The notes: a model not told the origin generated them from the sequence alone. 64,000 nucleotides of DNA from Juglans regia (GCF_001411555.2 NC_049915.1:19234640-19298639), one strand, 5' to 3'; counted from the stretch's first letter, positions 12,701-25,070 are shown. Made by a program: numbers and translations.

Positions 12701-15700
12701 TGTACATGCTCGCTAGTCATGTAAGTTCCTTTTTTGGTTCGGTATTGTTTTAGCTTAGTTGAAGTCCACCTCTATGTGGACAAAATGTAGATGATACCTT
12801 ACTTGCTATTATAGGTTTCTTGTGCATGAACTATTCCTGAAACCCGGTTTTAGCCTTATTTATATAAATTTATTTACGGGAAAATAGCTCTAGTAACAAG
12901 TTTTTTTTCTTGGCTTATACCATGGTAACAAGCATGTGTCGAATCCCTTTCATTCAATTTTTTCAAACATTTAATATCAGCTAAAACCAATAAAGTTGGT
13001 AAAATGACAAAAGCTCATTCTTTTCAACCAGGTAAATATTCATGATATGGGAAACATCAACAGTTGATTTCTTGCTTTAAATTTATGAAGTATTTCGATC
13101 AATTGTAATTTGAAATATGTAGAACAGAGTCAACAGTATTCATGAAACTATGAAGGTTAAAGCAAAAGCCGGGAATGAGGCTTAAAGCTGTCATGGTTTG
13201 TCAAATAAAGAAGGCAAAAGAAAGGGGATTGATTCACATCCAATGTAGCAAAGAGATGGTTCTCGAATGGATAGCCAAGGAGATTTGCCAAGAACTATTA
13301 GAGACATTTATGTTAGTTGAGAACATATTAGTCTCTAAATAAAGATTAAACAGCCCATGTCAAGATAACAACCCCGTAGTTTGCATCCTTCTCCAAAAGA
13401 TTTGGTTTTGTGGTGTATCAACCCTTCCAAATCTTAAATTTGTGGAGTGTTGATTTCTTCGTTAAACAAACTACAGATTGAACATTGTTTCAAAAAGTTT
13501 GGTCATTATACTCCCATGTATCAATCTGTTGCAATTATAAGCAAGACAATTTTATTAATGATCAAAAGGCACTACCAAGTACAAAGGAGGTATAGAAGCA
13601 TCTAGGTAGAAAGACTAAGAAGTTTTGGAAAAAAAATAAAAAACTCCAAGAAGATGAAGCCAGAAAATTGAAGATGTTGCCATTCAATGTTAAAGAGATT
13701 TGGTCCTCTTAGTTAGGCATTTCTTTTGCAACCCCTAGGGGTTGGCTCAAGTAGTAAGGCCCTTGGTCTTAGGGGTATGCTCCCTCTAGGTCTAAGGTTT
13801 CGAACCCTTAGGTGCAAACAATTTCTAGGGACCACATCCCATTGGTAAAAAGCCAATGATTTACCTGATCCGTGTGATGGGGACACGTTACACAAGTCCA
13901 GGGTTGAAAAACATATTGCGTTCGCACAGTCTCCGGAATTCCTTGTCATTAAAAAGCTAGGCGTTTCTTATAGATTTCTTGTTTACTTGAGTTGCTCATT
14001 TGTGCTTATTAATAAAGAATAATTACTTACATAAAAAATCAAAAAGAGGTTTGAAGAAAGATTCCTGTAGCTACTCCATATTCTTCTTGCAATTCTCGAA
14101 ACTAAGAGCATTCCTCTCCCTTCAAATGCACCAAAATAAACAAATTGGGATCAAAGCCCACATAGTTTCACTGAAAAGGCTACAAAACAAACTGTTCCTC
14201 CAAAGAAGAAGGCCCATTACCAGTTATTGTATCACCCAACTCAACCCAAAAAGGTTGAAAACTCTTTCCATAGAGTACTAGCTACTGCACAATGTATTAA
14301 GGGATAAATCGTTTCCTCATCCTCTTACAAATGCAGCACCAGTTTATCACTGTAAATTGGTGTTTCCTTATGTTATCCAATTAGGATTTTCCCTAAAATT
14401 GCCTCCCAAGCAAAGATGGTCGCTTACCAAATGCTTTTCCATGGGAAATGAGGCCGCTATGTGGATACAATGCTCGGTAAAACAGCGGGTACAGGTTGCA
14501 GATCGGCTGCAATTTGTTGCAAGTCCCCTTAATTTCATTTTCTTTCAGCTTAAACTACAAATAGTTCAATGTAGTGGATTGATATTGCACATGTAAACTC
14601 CAAATATGACTGGATCGTAGCCTTTGGTGGTTTCTTCTTCCTTTCTATAGTTGCCAACTTGCTGAGTTCAGATTGTGCATTTGTTGGAATATTTTGTACC
14701 CTTCTTATGTGCCCAAATGGTTTTCTTCTTCTTTTTTCTATTTTTTCTCGTTTCTTTCAATGAGATCTTATCAAAGAAGGAAAATAATCTCATTTCATCT
14801 GAAATTTAGCTTTAATAACTTCATGTGTACCTAATTACTTTTTTGTTAAATGATTTCATTTCAAAAAAGCATCTTCAATCCTATTTAATTTCTCACATTT
14901 ATGTTCTCACGTTTCTATGACACATTTTCTATCTATTTTTAATCTTTGCAGATAGTTGGGGCATTCTGGTACCTGTTAGCTATAGAACGCATTGATGCAT
15001 GCTGGCAGGACGCTTGTTCCGGTGATGAAACTTGTAAGGGATCCTTGTATTGCAGCAAGCAAACCTTGGGACAGAGTTTATGGCATTCTCAGCTTAATTC
15101 AAGTTGCTTCGTCGGTGATGACTCACAATTTGATTATGGAATCTTTGAAAATGCATATAAGGTTGTCTCATCCATGAAGTTTGTCTCTAAATACTGTTAC
15201 TGTTTATGGTGGGGGCTACAGAATTTAAGGTATGTTAATTTTTCAATTTTCCATCTACAAGTTGTATAAACAGGAGACTTTGTTTATTTTGCCTGGTGCA
15301 GGTTAGTTTCAGTTTGGATTTCACTTGTTGGAAATTTGCTTGTGTCCTTTCAGATTATTAATGCCAATTCTATACCGAAGTGACTTAAAATCACATATTA
15401 GTAATGGTGTTCTGCCACTGCTCATATTTCTCTAGTCATGTATATTCTTTTTTTGATAGTTACCAGTCATGTATATTCATTGATCCCCCATAAATCTTAT
15501 ACTGGGAAAAATTGGATTATAAGCACTTGAGGTTGCACACTTCCTTTTACATTTATACATCCAAATGGCATTTTTTCCCACACTCTTGCCATCTGGGCGC
15601 TATAGATCTCTTGTTTTAGTTATTTGCTAGGTACCACTGCATATCCACTAGAAGAGGCCAAAGTGAGTTCATATGGGATATATTCCATCGTCTGGATGAG

Positions 15701-18497
15701 AGTCCATCTGAGAGGTTTACAAATTTATATGGTTGTTAGTAGTCAATGTTTTTGTATACATAATACTAGCTGGTAAGTTTTAAATAGTAGATGATATAGT
15801 GATGGCATAGAAGATTACTCCGTTTATTTTAGATCTTTTAGTATGCAACTGTTCAGGCTATATGCCATTGTAGTAGTGCACTGTGATGGGTTCCCAGCCT
15901 TTCGGTTTATTTCAGTTAATTCCTTTTAGTTGAAATTAGTTGATGGAATGGCCATGATTATCTGTTTGGGCTTTTGGAAAAATATAGAAAGGACCGTAAT
16001 CTCCCTCTTATAAAATCAGTTACTTTCCAACATTCTGTATGACAGAAGTTTCTCATCAATTTGTGAGGTAATTTATTTATTTTTTATTTTTTTTATGAGT
16101 AAATTTGTGAGTTAATTTATAGCTCTAGCTCCTTTAATTATTTATAATAACTTTCTTTCTTGCATCTCTCTTTGTGCATTTCTATATATCTGTGTGTCAC
16201 ATTTTTTTTTCAGTTTCTAACCAAACATACAGAGTTAAGGTTATCCATTCGGCATAATGCAATCTATTCAACGAGGCAACATTTTCGAACTTGAGTTGAA
16301 TTGCTTGTGTGAATGTTTATTTTGCCATAGATATGTCAGTTAATCACTTGTACTTAAGGTTCCCAGCCTATTTATATACCTAAACTTCAATAGTTAGTAA
16401 AAAATGCAACCTTAATTCCTCATCCACTGATTTTGATTATAACTGAAACTATAACTATAATTAAGCTTTTCGTTGTAAGAAATCCTGATAATTGATTTCC
16501 ACACTTTGAATATATTTTCCTTGGTTTTCCTATAGTACACTTGGCCAGGGACTTCAAACCAGCACCTATCCTGGGGAGGTTATATTTTCCATAGCACTAG
16601 CCATACTTGGACTCATCCTCTTTGCGCTTCTGATTGGCAACATGCAGGTAAACTTGGAAACATTTATTTTTTAAAAAGGGTACAAATTGATAAAATCATA
16701 TCTTGGTTTTCTTGGTTTCAGAGTATATTGAAGTTTTTGGTAGTTATGCATTTTCATATATAGGCATCCTTGATTTGTTCAATGAAATCCATTCTTTGAG
16801 AGATGAACAGAAGATATGAACTTTACAACAAGAGCTGAATGTGAAAGATAATTGCATGGCTAACCTCATGTAGTAGTTATAATCTTCGTTGACCAAGCTC
16901 TGCTATCTAGTGCATTTGCTCCCTGTTTTTTTCCCTTGGATTTTTATTTTAGAGAGAGAAAGGGGGGGAGGAGTGAAGTTTTTTTATATTGTGGACACAA
17001 GTTTCCTTTATATTCTCTCTAAATGCATGCTTGGTTGAAATCTTACCTCTGTGGTAAAGGAGACTATGGCATGACAAGCAGAATTTGAAATTCTGGACTT
17101 TGTGCTATTATGGCAGACCTATCTTCAGTCGCTTACTATTAGGCTAGAGGAGATGAGGGTTAAAAGGCGTGACTCAGAACAGTGGATGCATCATCGCTTG
17201 CTCCCACAGGAACTTAGGGAGCGGGTTAGACGTTATGATCAGTACAAGTGGTTGGAAACACGCGGGGTGGATGAAGAGACTTTGGTTCAGAGTCTACCAA
17301 AAGATCTTAGAAGAGATATCAAGCGACATCTCTGTCTTGCTTTAGTGAGGAGGGTAAATTTCTCAACCTTTTTTATTCATGTATCTATCCTTTTTATTGT
17401 GAGGGTATTTATTTATATGTATACCTTATAACCAAACATTTCGATAATTTTATCCTTACTAAAACTGAAAAAACAAGGATCATATACTTTTTTGCAAAGC
17501 ATATGAAACCCAAAATTTATAGCACAACACTTTTTGCTTGCATCACAAAGATCCAGAAGCTGATAATTTCTCAATTAATTCATGACCTTAGGTAATTTTA
17601 TAAGGGCTTTCTTTAGTTGACCTGTATCTTTTACTGTTTCCCGACTCATATAAGGGCATTATGTTCTTGAAAACTTGGTATCTGTCTGTCATCTCTCCAT
17701 AGGATCTGTACTTGTTGCGGTTTCCAATGGCTTCTGTTATTGGTGCTGCGGCATCTGGTTTTGTAAATGTCTAATTGTTTTGCTGGTAATTTTAGGTTCC
17801 TCTATTTGAGAACATGGATGAGAGGTTGCTCGATGCCATTTGTGAGCGACTTAAACCATGTTTATTCACAGAGAGTACTTACATTGTCCGGGAAGGAGAT
17901 CCAGTTGATGAGATGCTTTTTATCATACGTGGTCGCCTTGAGAGTGTAACCACTGATGGTGGTAGGAGTGGGTTTTTCAACCGCAGTTTTCTGAAGGAAG
18001 GTGATTTCTGTGGGGAGGAGCTTCTGACCTGGGCACTGGATCCCAAATCAGGATCTAACCTCCCATCTTCTACTCGGACAGTGAAAGCTATAACAGAGGT
18101 TGAGGCTTTCGCCCTAATTGCTGAAGAGTTAAAATTTGTGGCAAGTCAATTTAGGCGCCTTCACAGTAGACAGGTACAGCACACCTTCCGTTTCTATTCA
18201 CAGCAGTGGAGAACTTGGGCTGCATGCTTTGTCCAAGCGGCATGGCGTCGATATTCCAAGAGGAAGAATATGGAACTTCAGCGCAAGGAAGAAGAAGAAA
18301 AGGCAGAAAAGTTGGCAGGAACTGGCAACATTGTTGGTGGAGGTTCGTATAGTCTTGGTGCCACTTTCTTAGCATCCAGGTTTGCAGCAAACGCACTGCG
18401 TGGCGTTCATCGAAATCGGAATGCAAAGACTGCTAGGGAGTTGATGAAACTGCAGAAGCCTCCAGAGCCTGATTTTGCTGTTGATGATACTGAGTGA
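9779..18497 (+). CDS. CNGC9: Cyclic nucleotide-gated cation channel, CNGC6/CNGC9 type
   Basis: A plasma-membrane Ca2+-permeable cation channel subunit; relatives act in heat sensing, root hairs and guard cells. Seven coding exons: 9779-9834, 10808-11390, 12508-12720, 14952-15229, 16536-16647, 17117-17353 and 17796-18497. All are GT-AG with matching phases, giving 726 residues, a usual family length. The N-terminus reads REKFVRLDDLDS; the conserved FPEDLKVSEKKIFDPQDKF precedes S1; S1-S6 span exons 2-5; the pore region contains GLQNLSTLGQGL. The C-linker (TYLQSLTIRLEEMRVKRRD) leads to the nucleotide-binding domain from about residue 494, with REGDPVDEMLFIIRGRLES. An IQ-like calmodulin site, FVQAAWRRYSKRK, lies near 645-657. 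The SDTGVNRC stretch and ENMDERLLDAICERLKPC match CNGC9/CNGC6 best (from memory). The start at 9779 fits related N-termini. Introns are transposon-rich but exons are intact. Confidence 0.95.
13535..14450 (-). mobile_element. Decayed LINE 3' region in a CNGC intron, split by a SINE
   Basis: Minus-strand translation of 14050-14450 gives a degraded zf-RVT tail: PLIHCAVASTLWKEF, LFGLSWVI and, after a stop, IPICLFWCI then RERNA, which parallels the intact LINE at 5113-7385 (LLLHCEVAKAVWDDV, LVPICLCWCIWRERNA). The plus-strand segment 13545-13600 (TTTATTAATGATCAAAAGGC, then CCAAGTACAAAGGAGGTAT) resembles the LINE 3' untranslated region seen at 8821-8875. Several stops and indels mark it as old. The SINE at 13726-13955 lies inside it. 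Outer borders are approximate. Confidence 0.72.
13726..13955 (+). mobile_element. tRNA-derived SINE
   Basis: The left end holds a pol III box A-like TGGCTCAAGTAG (13743-13754) and a box B-like GGTTTCGAACCC (13796-13807) at tRNA-like spacing, followed by a tRNA-unrelated body and a short A-run (13951-13955). Flanking 14-base repeats GTTAGGCATTTCTT (13712-13725) and GCTAGGCGTTTCTT (13956-13969) differ by two transitions, consistent with an old target-site duplication. Box B has an extra T relative to the consensus, so activity is unlikely. Confidence 0.82.
15448..15464 (-). mobile_element. 17-base LINE-tail insertion
   Basis: The insert TTTTTTTGATAGTTACC lies between perfect 14-base direct repeats AGTCATGTATATTC at 15434-15447 and 15465-15478. 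On the minus strand it reads as the last ten bases of a LINE-like 3' end plus poly(A). One of the shortest retro-insertions that can still be recognised by its duplication. Confidence 0.75.
16077..16101 (-). mobile_element. 25-base poly(T)/LINE-tail insertion
   Basis: A T-rich insert ending ATGAGTA lies between 19-base repeats AATTTGTGAGGTAATTTAT (16058-16076) and AATTTGTGAGTTAATTTAT (16102-16120), which differ at one base. On the minus strand it is TACTCAT plus an imperfect A tail, the same pattern as the other LINE-tail stubs. Confidence 0.65.
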
Positions 18498-19834
18498 CTT
18501 GGGATGCGTTAATTGTGATGTAAGATAACTCGTTTGTTATGCTTATGGCTGAATGTTTTTTCCTACTTGGCTTAAAGGGACCGAGTACAATGTATTATAA
18601 TGCAAGCATTCAATATTTGAATAGCCCTCGTCTTGATGAGATGGGAAGAAAACTGTATATGCCTGAGTTGCTTCCTCGTTTTCCATCAAAATCTAGGAGG
18701 CAAGAGACTATTGAACTTTGAACTTCAGGCCTGCCAGACATGGTGAAGCCTGTTGCGAAGCCTTTGTGGTTGGTTACATATTCCAGATATTGTTGCAGAA
18801 ATAACTGTCACCAAGTTTTCCTTTTTCCATATCCCATGATTAAAATGAATTAGCGGCATGCAAAGATAAAGTTGAATGAAATATTTTGATTGAACATGGA
18901 AGGGTGGCAAGTGGTAATAAGCTAAGAAACTTTTGAGGAAGAGTAATGCTACTTATCATCCTAATTCTCGTCATCTCATAATGTGGCATTTGATGATTGA
19001 AAATTATTTATTATATTTCACTTGTGAACCTATCATCTAATGCCACATCATGGGATGATGAGAAAATTCATGGTAAATAAATTTACTCTTCAAGAAAAAC
19101 GTTGTTGGTTGCACAGAGTAGCGAGCCTTTCAATCTCAATAATTGATCTTTATACATGCGAAAACCCTGAGCGCTCATGAATCCATGATTTGTTTAAAAG
19201 ATTCCTTCATTTTTGCACAAACAGAGTCTGTGTGCAAATGATGGAGATCCTACTCATGTCACGAATAAGGATTGTGAATTGTGATCAATCCGCCAATTCC
19301 ATGGTTATTACACGTGCTCCAGCACCAAGGCTTGTGAGGTTGAACTGAATACACTTCTAACTACTTTGCAGTTATATCATTTGGCTCCAAAGTAAAGCAG
19401 ATACTAAAAAACGTGTTGATGCCAGTATAAATACGGACCACAATATTGTGAAGAATCCAGAGGGAAGGGATGGCAGAACAAGGAAACAACCAGCAGCATT
19501 GACACAAAATAATTCCTTCTTCATTCGAAAATAAGCATTTTGGACGGGGGATTGCTTAACACCACCCTCAAATGTCTAATACAGAACAATAAGAATGAGA
19601 ACAAAAAAAAAAAAAACAAAGACGTGGGGTTTGGGGAGAAGGGTGAGAACTAGAACTGCCAAAGAACCTGTATAGGGAAGACTACCAATAATAACAATTT
19701 CTGTGATTTAAAATTCAAAACTGAACCCAACTGGTAAGTTCAGAAGGATTCCCCACGATTTTACATCCCAAGTGAAACTCTGTGCTTCCTCAGGCCAGTA
19801 CCGAACGGCCACTCGATCATCACTTGAAAAACAA
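18498..19834. other. Convergent 3' flanks of the CNGC and TM9 genes
   Basis: Contains the CNGC 3' untranslated region (from 18498), the inverted-repeat element at 18938-19091, and the TM9 3' untranslated region ending at its stop codon (19835). The short frame at 18539-18721 has no recognisable similarity and lies in the CNGC 3' region. No further gene is seen. Confidence 0.6.
18938..19091. mobile_element. Short inverted-repeat element (MITE)
   Basis: About 154 bases with long imperfect terminal inverted repeats of about 55 bases: the left end begins GAAGAGTAATGCTACTTATC and contains CATCTCATAATGTGGCATTT; the right end, reversed, begins GAAGAGTAAATTTATTTACC and contains CATCATCCCATGATGTGGCA. 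No coding capacity, and the ends can fold into one hairpin. Superfamily unclear because no convincing target duplication is visible. Confidence 0.75.
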
Positions 19835-22800
19835 TTAATCAATCTTCACTGATGAGTAGATGAGCCTTGTGAACCAGAAGCAAGCATAGAAACCAATTGT
19901 ACCAGTCAGCACGAAGAATGCATATGAGACAATTAGCATGTAGCCAAAGTACAGGATCCCAGACACTGGCTTTGTGATCTCAAGCTTTGTAAAGAAGTAG
20001 AAGGCAGCATAGAGGAAAAGGTACAGTGCTGAGGAACCTGAAGTCAAATACGACCTCCACCACCAAAGGTAGTCCTCGCTGCACAGCTGGAAGTAGCATA
20101 GTACAATTGTAATCTCGGCACAAGTGACAATAAGGATGACAAAGACAATGAAGAGGAAACCAAATATGTAATAAAACTGTTGCAGCCAAATTGAAGTGAG
20201 GATGAAAAAGAGTTCAATAAATACGGCACCAAAGGGGAGTATGCCTCCAATTAGGATAGAGAATGCTGGGTTCATGTACCAAGCCTGTTCTGGGATCTGC
20301 CTAGGGATCTTATTGGTTTTCACAGGATCCTCAACTGCGGGCTTCCTAAAACCCACATAACTACCCACAAAAATAAGGGGAACTGAGATGCCAAACCACA
20401 AGAAAACCAGCGCAAACATGGTTCCAAATGGCACTGCCCCAGAAGACTTCTGGCCCCAAATTATAGCATTCAAGATGAAGAAAACGGTAAAGACAGTTGC
20501 AGGAAACGTGACAGCTGTTTTGAGAGTGATTTTCTTCCATTCTGTTCCCTTGAACATCTTATAAAGACGGGAGGAAGAGTATCCAGCAAATATTCCCATA
20601 AAGACCCAGAGTACGAGCATGGCTGTCATCAAACCACCTCGGTTTGAGGGGGAGAGGAATCCAAGGACAGCAAAGATCATAGTCACAAGAATCATCCCAA
20701 AAAACTGGACTCCTGTCCCGACATAAATGCAGAGCAAGTCTGAGTTTGAAGGAGGCCTGAAAACATCCCCGTGCACCAGTTTCCATCCTGTCTCTTCTTG
20801 TGCTTCTTCTTGGGTCTCTAATTGATTGTACTTTGAGATATCACGGTAAAGTGTCCGCAACATGATCATAGCCACCATGCCCGAGAGGAAAAGAACAATC
20901 ATCAGAGAATTAACAATTGAGAACCAGTGAATCTGATCATCGGCCATCAGAAGATAGGTATCCCACCGAGATGCCCATTTCACGTCACTCTCCTGCAACA
21001 TTAAACAAGGAGCAAGATACAGAGAAGATCATAATAAAGCCAATGGACAGCAGAAAAAATAATTTCTTCATGAGGTATGATAACTGACCTGAAACTCAAC
21101 ATCATATGTAAATATTATTTCCTTCTTATCTTCAACCTCTTGAGGGGATTCGGAGTTGATAACTGTACGTTTTGCTTGGGGATCACAGGTTTTTAAATGG
21201 GTGCTTTTCTCATTCCATTGACCATCATATTCATGCTTGACACTGTATTTATCAAAATAATAGAATATCTTTATACAGGCATAAACTACCTCAAAGGGAG
21301 AATTATCAGAAATGATTAGAAATTTTTTTTGATAAGTAAGAAATTATTAGAAATAACATTGAAAGGAATCAAATACTCCAACCTAAATGGTTTGACCTCA
21401 AATCCAACAATCCTTGATAATTCTGTCACTGGATCTTTGTGAAACTTTACAGTAAATGCCAAGTGATTGTGGATAAAATGCTTTTCTTCCTTGCTCTGCA
21501 AATAATTAAATTTCGAAAAAGTCAAAATTGCTTATAGAACCACATTAGTAAAATTTTTGGCTTGATTGTAAAAGAATGGTAATTGCACAAGCACTTACCC
21601 CTACATATTGTCCTCTGAGACCCACACGGAAGCCATGCTGATAGACTATTGAATTCTCCTGATCAGGCCTTCTTAAAGGTACAACCAGGGGAAGATTATC
21701 CAAAATCCTGAAAAACAGGACAAAGACAATCAAAAAAATTATGCCATATAGTTAGCAAATTGCCGTCTACATACGATTATAATTCACATTCAAACTCCAA
21801 TACTCTACTTCCTTACATATTCACTCGATACTCATCATCTATCTTTTCCTTGAACTCTTTTGCAGTTTTTGCATTAAGAGTTTGACGACATACAATATTG
21901 CACACCTGCGGTTCTCTCATTTGAAACTGAAACAAAAAAAAAAAAATTGTTTAGCAGCTTACCAAGCAAACACAAGAGGCTAAATGAGAGGACAAATAAA
22001 TTTCCCAAAAGATCTAACTTACCACATATGGAGAGTTTTCAATGCGATCACCCCGAAGAACTTCCCCAAGATTCTCGGCACTGTCAACTATTTTCTCCGG
22101 AAGACAATAAGGAAGAGAATAGTAGGAATATGGAAGCTGAGTTTTAGTAGAGGTCAATTTGTTCACTTTCACCTTCAAGTCATTCCCCTGCAACCAATTT
22201 GACATTAAAAAAAATAAGTAATTTGACATAAATTTCTTTTTACAAGTAATTTGTCAAAATATTTAAAACTACACCAGGAGAACTAATTACACCAAATAGA
22301 GAACACATGCTGCGCACAAGATAAACCTATGGGAGGATTTATTGATCCTCATAAACGCTATTAAACATTTACCAATGTGGGAGTAGAACAGGCAAGCACA
22401 GTGAAAGTGAGCATCCAGTTTCATATGACACAAAAGTGCCTCAAAAACGGCCTTTTGGGCATCCATTATAGACTTTTCTTATCAAATATATGTAAACATA
22501 CATGAGTATTCACGCTTCTTGAAGTATATCTGAGCTTCACTCTCATTAATATAATTGGGTTTCAAGGTGAGCATGCTTTATCTACACTTATGGAACCCCC
22601 TTTCGCTAAACCTTGGGAGTTGATAAGGGCACCTATAGGAGGCACCATAAATCCCAGGAGTCAAGATACAAACTGTACCTAAGCTGATTAAATCTACACA
22701 GATAGAGGAATTGGAAAACTCCAAAGAGGATGTCCCAAGAAAAAGGATCTTATAGATCCCTATTTCGAGAAATGAAGCAACTTTATGTTGAGTGTCAAGT

Positions 22801-23382
22801 TCGAGATTCAAATTTTGATCTTTTTATCTAAATACACTTGATGTGAATTCCTGTTTTTAATTCTAATCCATTTTTTATTTCATTTTTCTCCATGGACTGC
22901 CAAATCGTATCATTCTCGAATACAATTTAAATTTTCCGTCTTCACTTGCTCTAACTTACTCAAGAAGCAGCATTGCATGAGGAAAGAAAATCAAAGAAAT
23001 GAAAGCAATAACAATCTACATACCAATTGAACATCCATTAACATGAATGTAGCTAAGTTGACAACAAAGGCAAACACCAAATATTCATACAAATCAAATA
23101 AAAAATAATCAATTACAGAAGCATATATTTTCACCAGATACTCTTTAAAAAAAATAACTCAAGCAACTTGCAGTCTACACAGATCCAAAAATAAGGTATC
23201 CAAGATCGAACCCTATATTCAAGCACAAGCACACATATACATACACACGAACATATATAAACACATACATTTTGAAAGTCTTGGGGAGCGACACCAGGGA
23301 GATAGAAGCAGTGAGCAGCATGGACGAAAAGCATTAGACTCAGACAGATCCACCGGTGAAGAGCGAGATGTCCTCTCGCCAT
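19835..23382 (-). CDS. Transmembrane 9 superfamily (EMP70/TMN) protein
   Basis: A multispanning Golgi/endosomal membrane protein; the yeast and animal relatives help sort membrane proteins. Seven exons on the minus strand: 23269-23382, 22023-22187, 21817-21926, 21599-21707, 21383-21495, 21089-21242 and 19835-20992. All borders are GT-AG with matching phases, giving 640 residues. A signal peptide ends near HAAHC (residue 25), followed by [11 protein letters not shown], the usual mature start. The lumenal domain carries [11 protein letters not shown] and [14 protein letters not shown]. The last exon (385 residues) holds nine membrane spans with [15 protein letters not shown] between them. The protein ends SSVKID, a KXD Golgi-retention/COPI motif at the extreme C-terminus. 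It resembles the Arabidopsis TMN8-TMN10 group from memory. The ATG at 23382 opens the only frame with a signal peptide. Confidence 0.95.
21324..21345 (-). mobile_element. 22-base LINE-tail insertion in a TM9 intron
   Basis: T7 followed by GATAAGTAAGAAATT is flanked by 9-base repeats ATTAGAAAT at 21315-21323 and 21346-21354. The minus-strand reading TTACTTATC plus poly(A) matches the 3' end of the LINE at 8796-9623. The duplication is short, so chance is less well excluded than at 15448. Confidence 0.6.
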
Positions 23383-23520
23383 GGCTTCCGAAGAGATCTA
23401 GATCCACCTAATTCCCTAGCTTTCTCTCTCTAGAACTCTGTCTCTGCCTCTATCTCTGTCTCTCTATTTCTCTCACTCACTGGCATTTGTGGAAGTTTTA
23501 GATCTCTGTTTGTTTAATAT
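23383..23520 (-). promoter_or_regulatory. TM9 5' leader, pyrimidine/purine-biased
   Basis: Directly upstream of the TM9 ATG, the plus strand is CT-rich (CTCTCTCTAG near 23424, then repeated TCTCTATT/TCTCTG tracts to 23480), so the transcript leader is GA-rich. No clear TATA box could be assigned. Confidence 0.4.
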
Positions 23521-24155
23521 TCTATAAGTTAAGGGACGAGAAGAACGAGAAAATGTGGGGATATTACGACACGTTCATCTGAGCATCTGGATTTCCACCC
23601 TTCCTGCCGTCCGATCTTTTCAAACTTCGTGATGTACGGTCCAGATTAGATGAACAAATATTCATGATGTCGGTTGTAAGATGCTTCATGATTTATCTGG
23701 TCAACGTTTTACTTTTTTTTATTTTAAGAATGCTTTGTACTTTTTAACTTAATTTTAAAATATTATGATTCGGTAGAATGAAAATGATTTTAAATAAAAG
23801 TTTAAAATTAAAAAATTATTATTAGAATATTATTTTTTAATATTATTATTATTTTGAGGTTTGAAAAAATTAAATTTTTTATTATATTTTATATTAAAAT
23901 TTGAGAAAATTTTAATAATAAAATAAAATAAAATAAAATGAATTAAGAGTATTTTTTAATCCAAACGGCTCCTGATTTTATTTTATGTGTTAGTCTCCAA
24001 TCAATTAATATTTTTTTAATTAATTGTGTTTAATACGTTGAAGTCTAGTTCATTTACTTCTAAAAATGTTTATAATTCAATATTTTTAAGTGAGTTTCTT
24101 CAAGAACATTAATGCACATAAAAATGAGTCCTCTAAATTAAAGTAACATCTCTTA

Positions 24156-24615
24156 GAGCATTGGTAATGGTCTAGCCATTGTTAAGTCTAAAATTTGGTT
24201 AGAATCTTAATTTTTGGCTATAATATTAATTTTTGACTAGGTGAGTTCACATTGGACTAACCATTATAAAGTTAAAATAATAATATTATATTTTTTTTTT
24301 TTTTTGCAAATACAATTTATATATTTTTTAGATATTCATGGTTTGTAGAAATAATGTGTCTACTCTATCAATCAATAGAAATAACGTGCTTGCCATGCAT
24401 ATTTTACCATTCAAAGAGAGAGGGAAGTGATTAAATAATTAAATATTACTTTCCATTGTGAATAGTAGCTAGCCATATTTGAAGATGACTTAAGATTTAC
24501 TATTCATCAAGTCTTAAGTTTTGGACCATTGGCTAGTCCAATGTGGAGACTTTTTCTCACATCTAGCAAAAGTTTGGACTTGCATTGACATTTAGTTAGT
24601 CCATTGTCAATGCTC
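24156..24615. mobile_element. 460-base TIR element, TTA target duplication
   Basis: Terminal inverted repeats GAGCATTGGTAATGG (left) and CCATTGTCAATGCTC (right) are flanked on both sides by TTA (24153-24155 and 24616-24618), the trinucleotide duplication typical of PIF/Harbinger-type elements. Subterminal repeats are also mirrored: GGACTAACC on the left and TTAGTTAGTCC on the right. There is no transposase, so it is a nonautonomous element. Confidence 0.75.
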
Positions 24616-24626
24616 TTAGAATCAAT

Positions 24627-25070
24627 GTTTTGAATACCGTACCGGACGTCGTACCGGTCAAGGCACTGGAACGAAATATTTCGGTACCAGTACCGTTTCG
24701 AGATAGCGTTTCGGGATAACGTTTCGGGATAGTCGATATATAAATAAATTATATATATAAATTGTATTTCAAAATAATAGTCTATATATAAATAAATTAT
24801 ATATAAATATATATATATAAATTATAAATAGTCTAGTCTAAATTAGGGGTTAAAAAATAAGTTTGTAATTTGAAAAAATGAAAAAAAAAAAAAAAACATA
24901 CAGGCCGAAATATTGGCCGGTACTGGCCGGTACAAGTCGAAATTTAGTCCGAAATAGTTGGTACGGCCGGTATTTTAACCGGTACGGAACAGATATAATA
25001 CCTGTACCAGCCGGACGGCAGAAACGAAAAATTTCAGCCATACCGATCGGTACGGTACGAAATTTAAAAC
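24627..25070. mobile_element. GC-rich inverted-repeat element rich in CGGTAC motifs
   Basis: About 444 bases. The left end begins GTTTTGAATACCGTACCGG and the right end, reversed, begins GTTTTAAATTTCGTACCGT. The arms are packed with GGTACC/CCGGTAC/CGAAAT repeats and enclose an AT-rich centre with TATATAAATAAATTATA. The base composition contrasts sharply with the AT-rich surroundings. A 5'-end fragment of the same family occurs at about 39819-39855. No coding capacity; class not assigned. Confidence 0.65.

Noticed and set aside
13743..13807. Intact tRNA gene from the box A/box B-like sequence
   Set aside because: No cloverleaf or acceptor stem can be formed; the context (tail, target duplication) is that of a SINE.
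18539..18721. 60-codon frame after the CNGC stop as a separate gene
   Set aside because: It lies in the CNGC 3' region with no recognisable motif.
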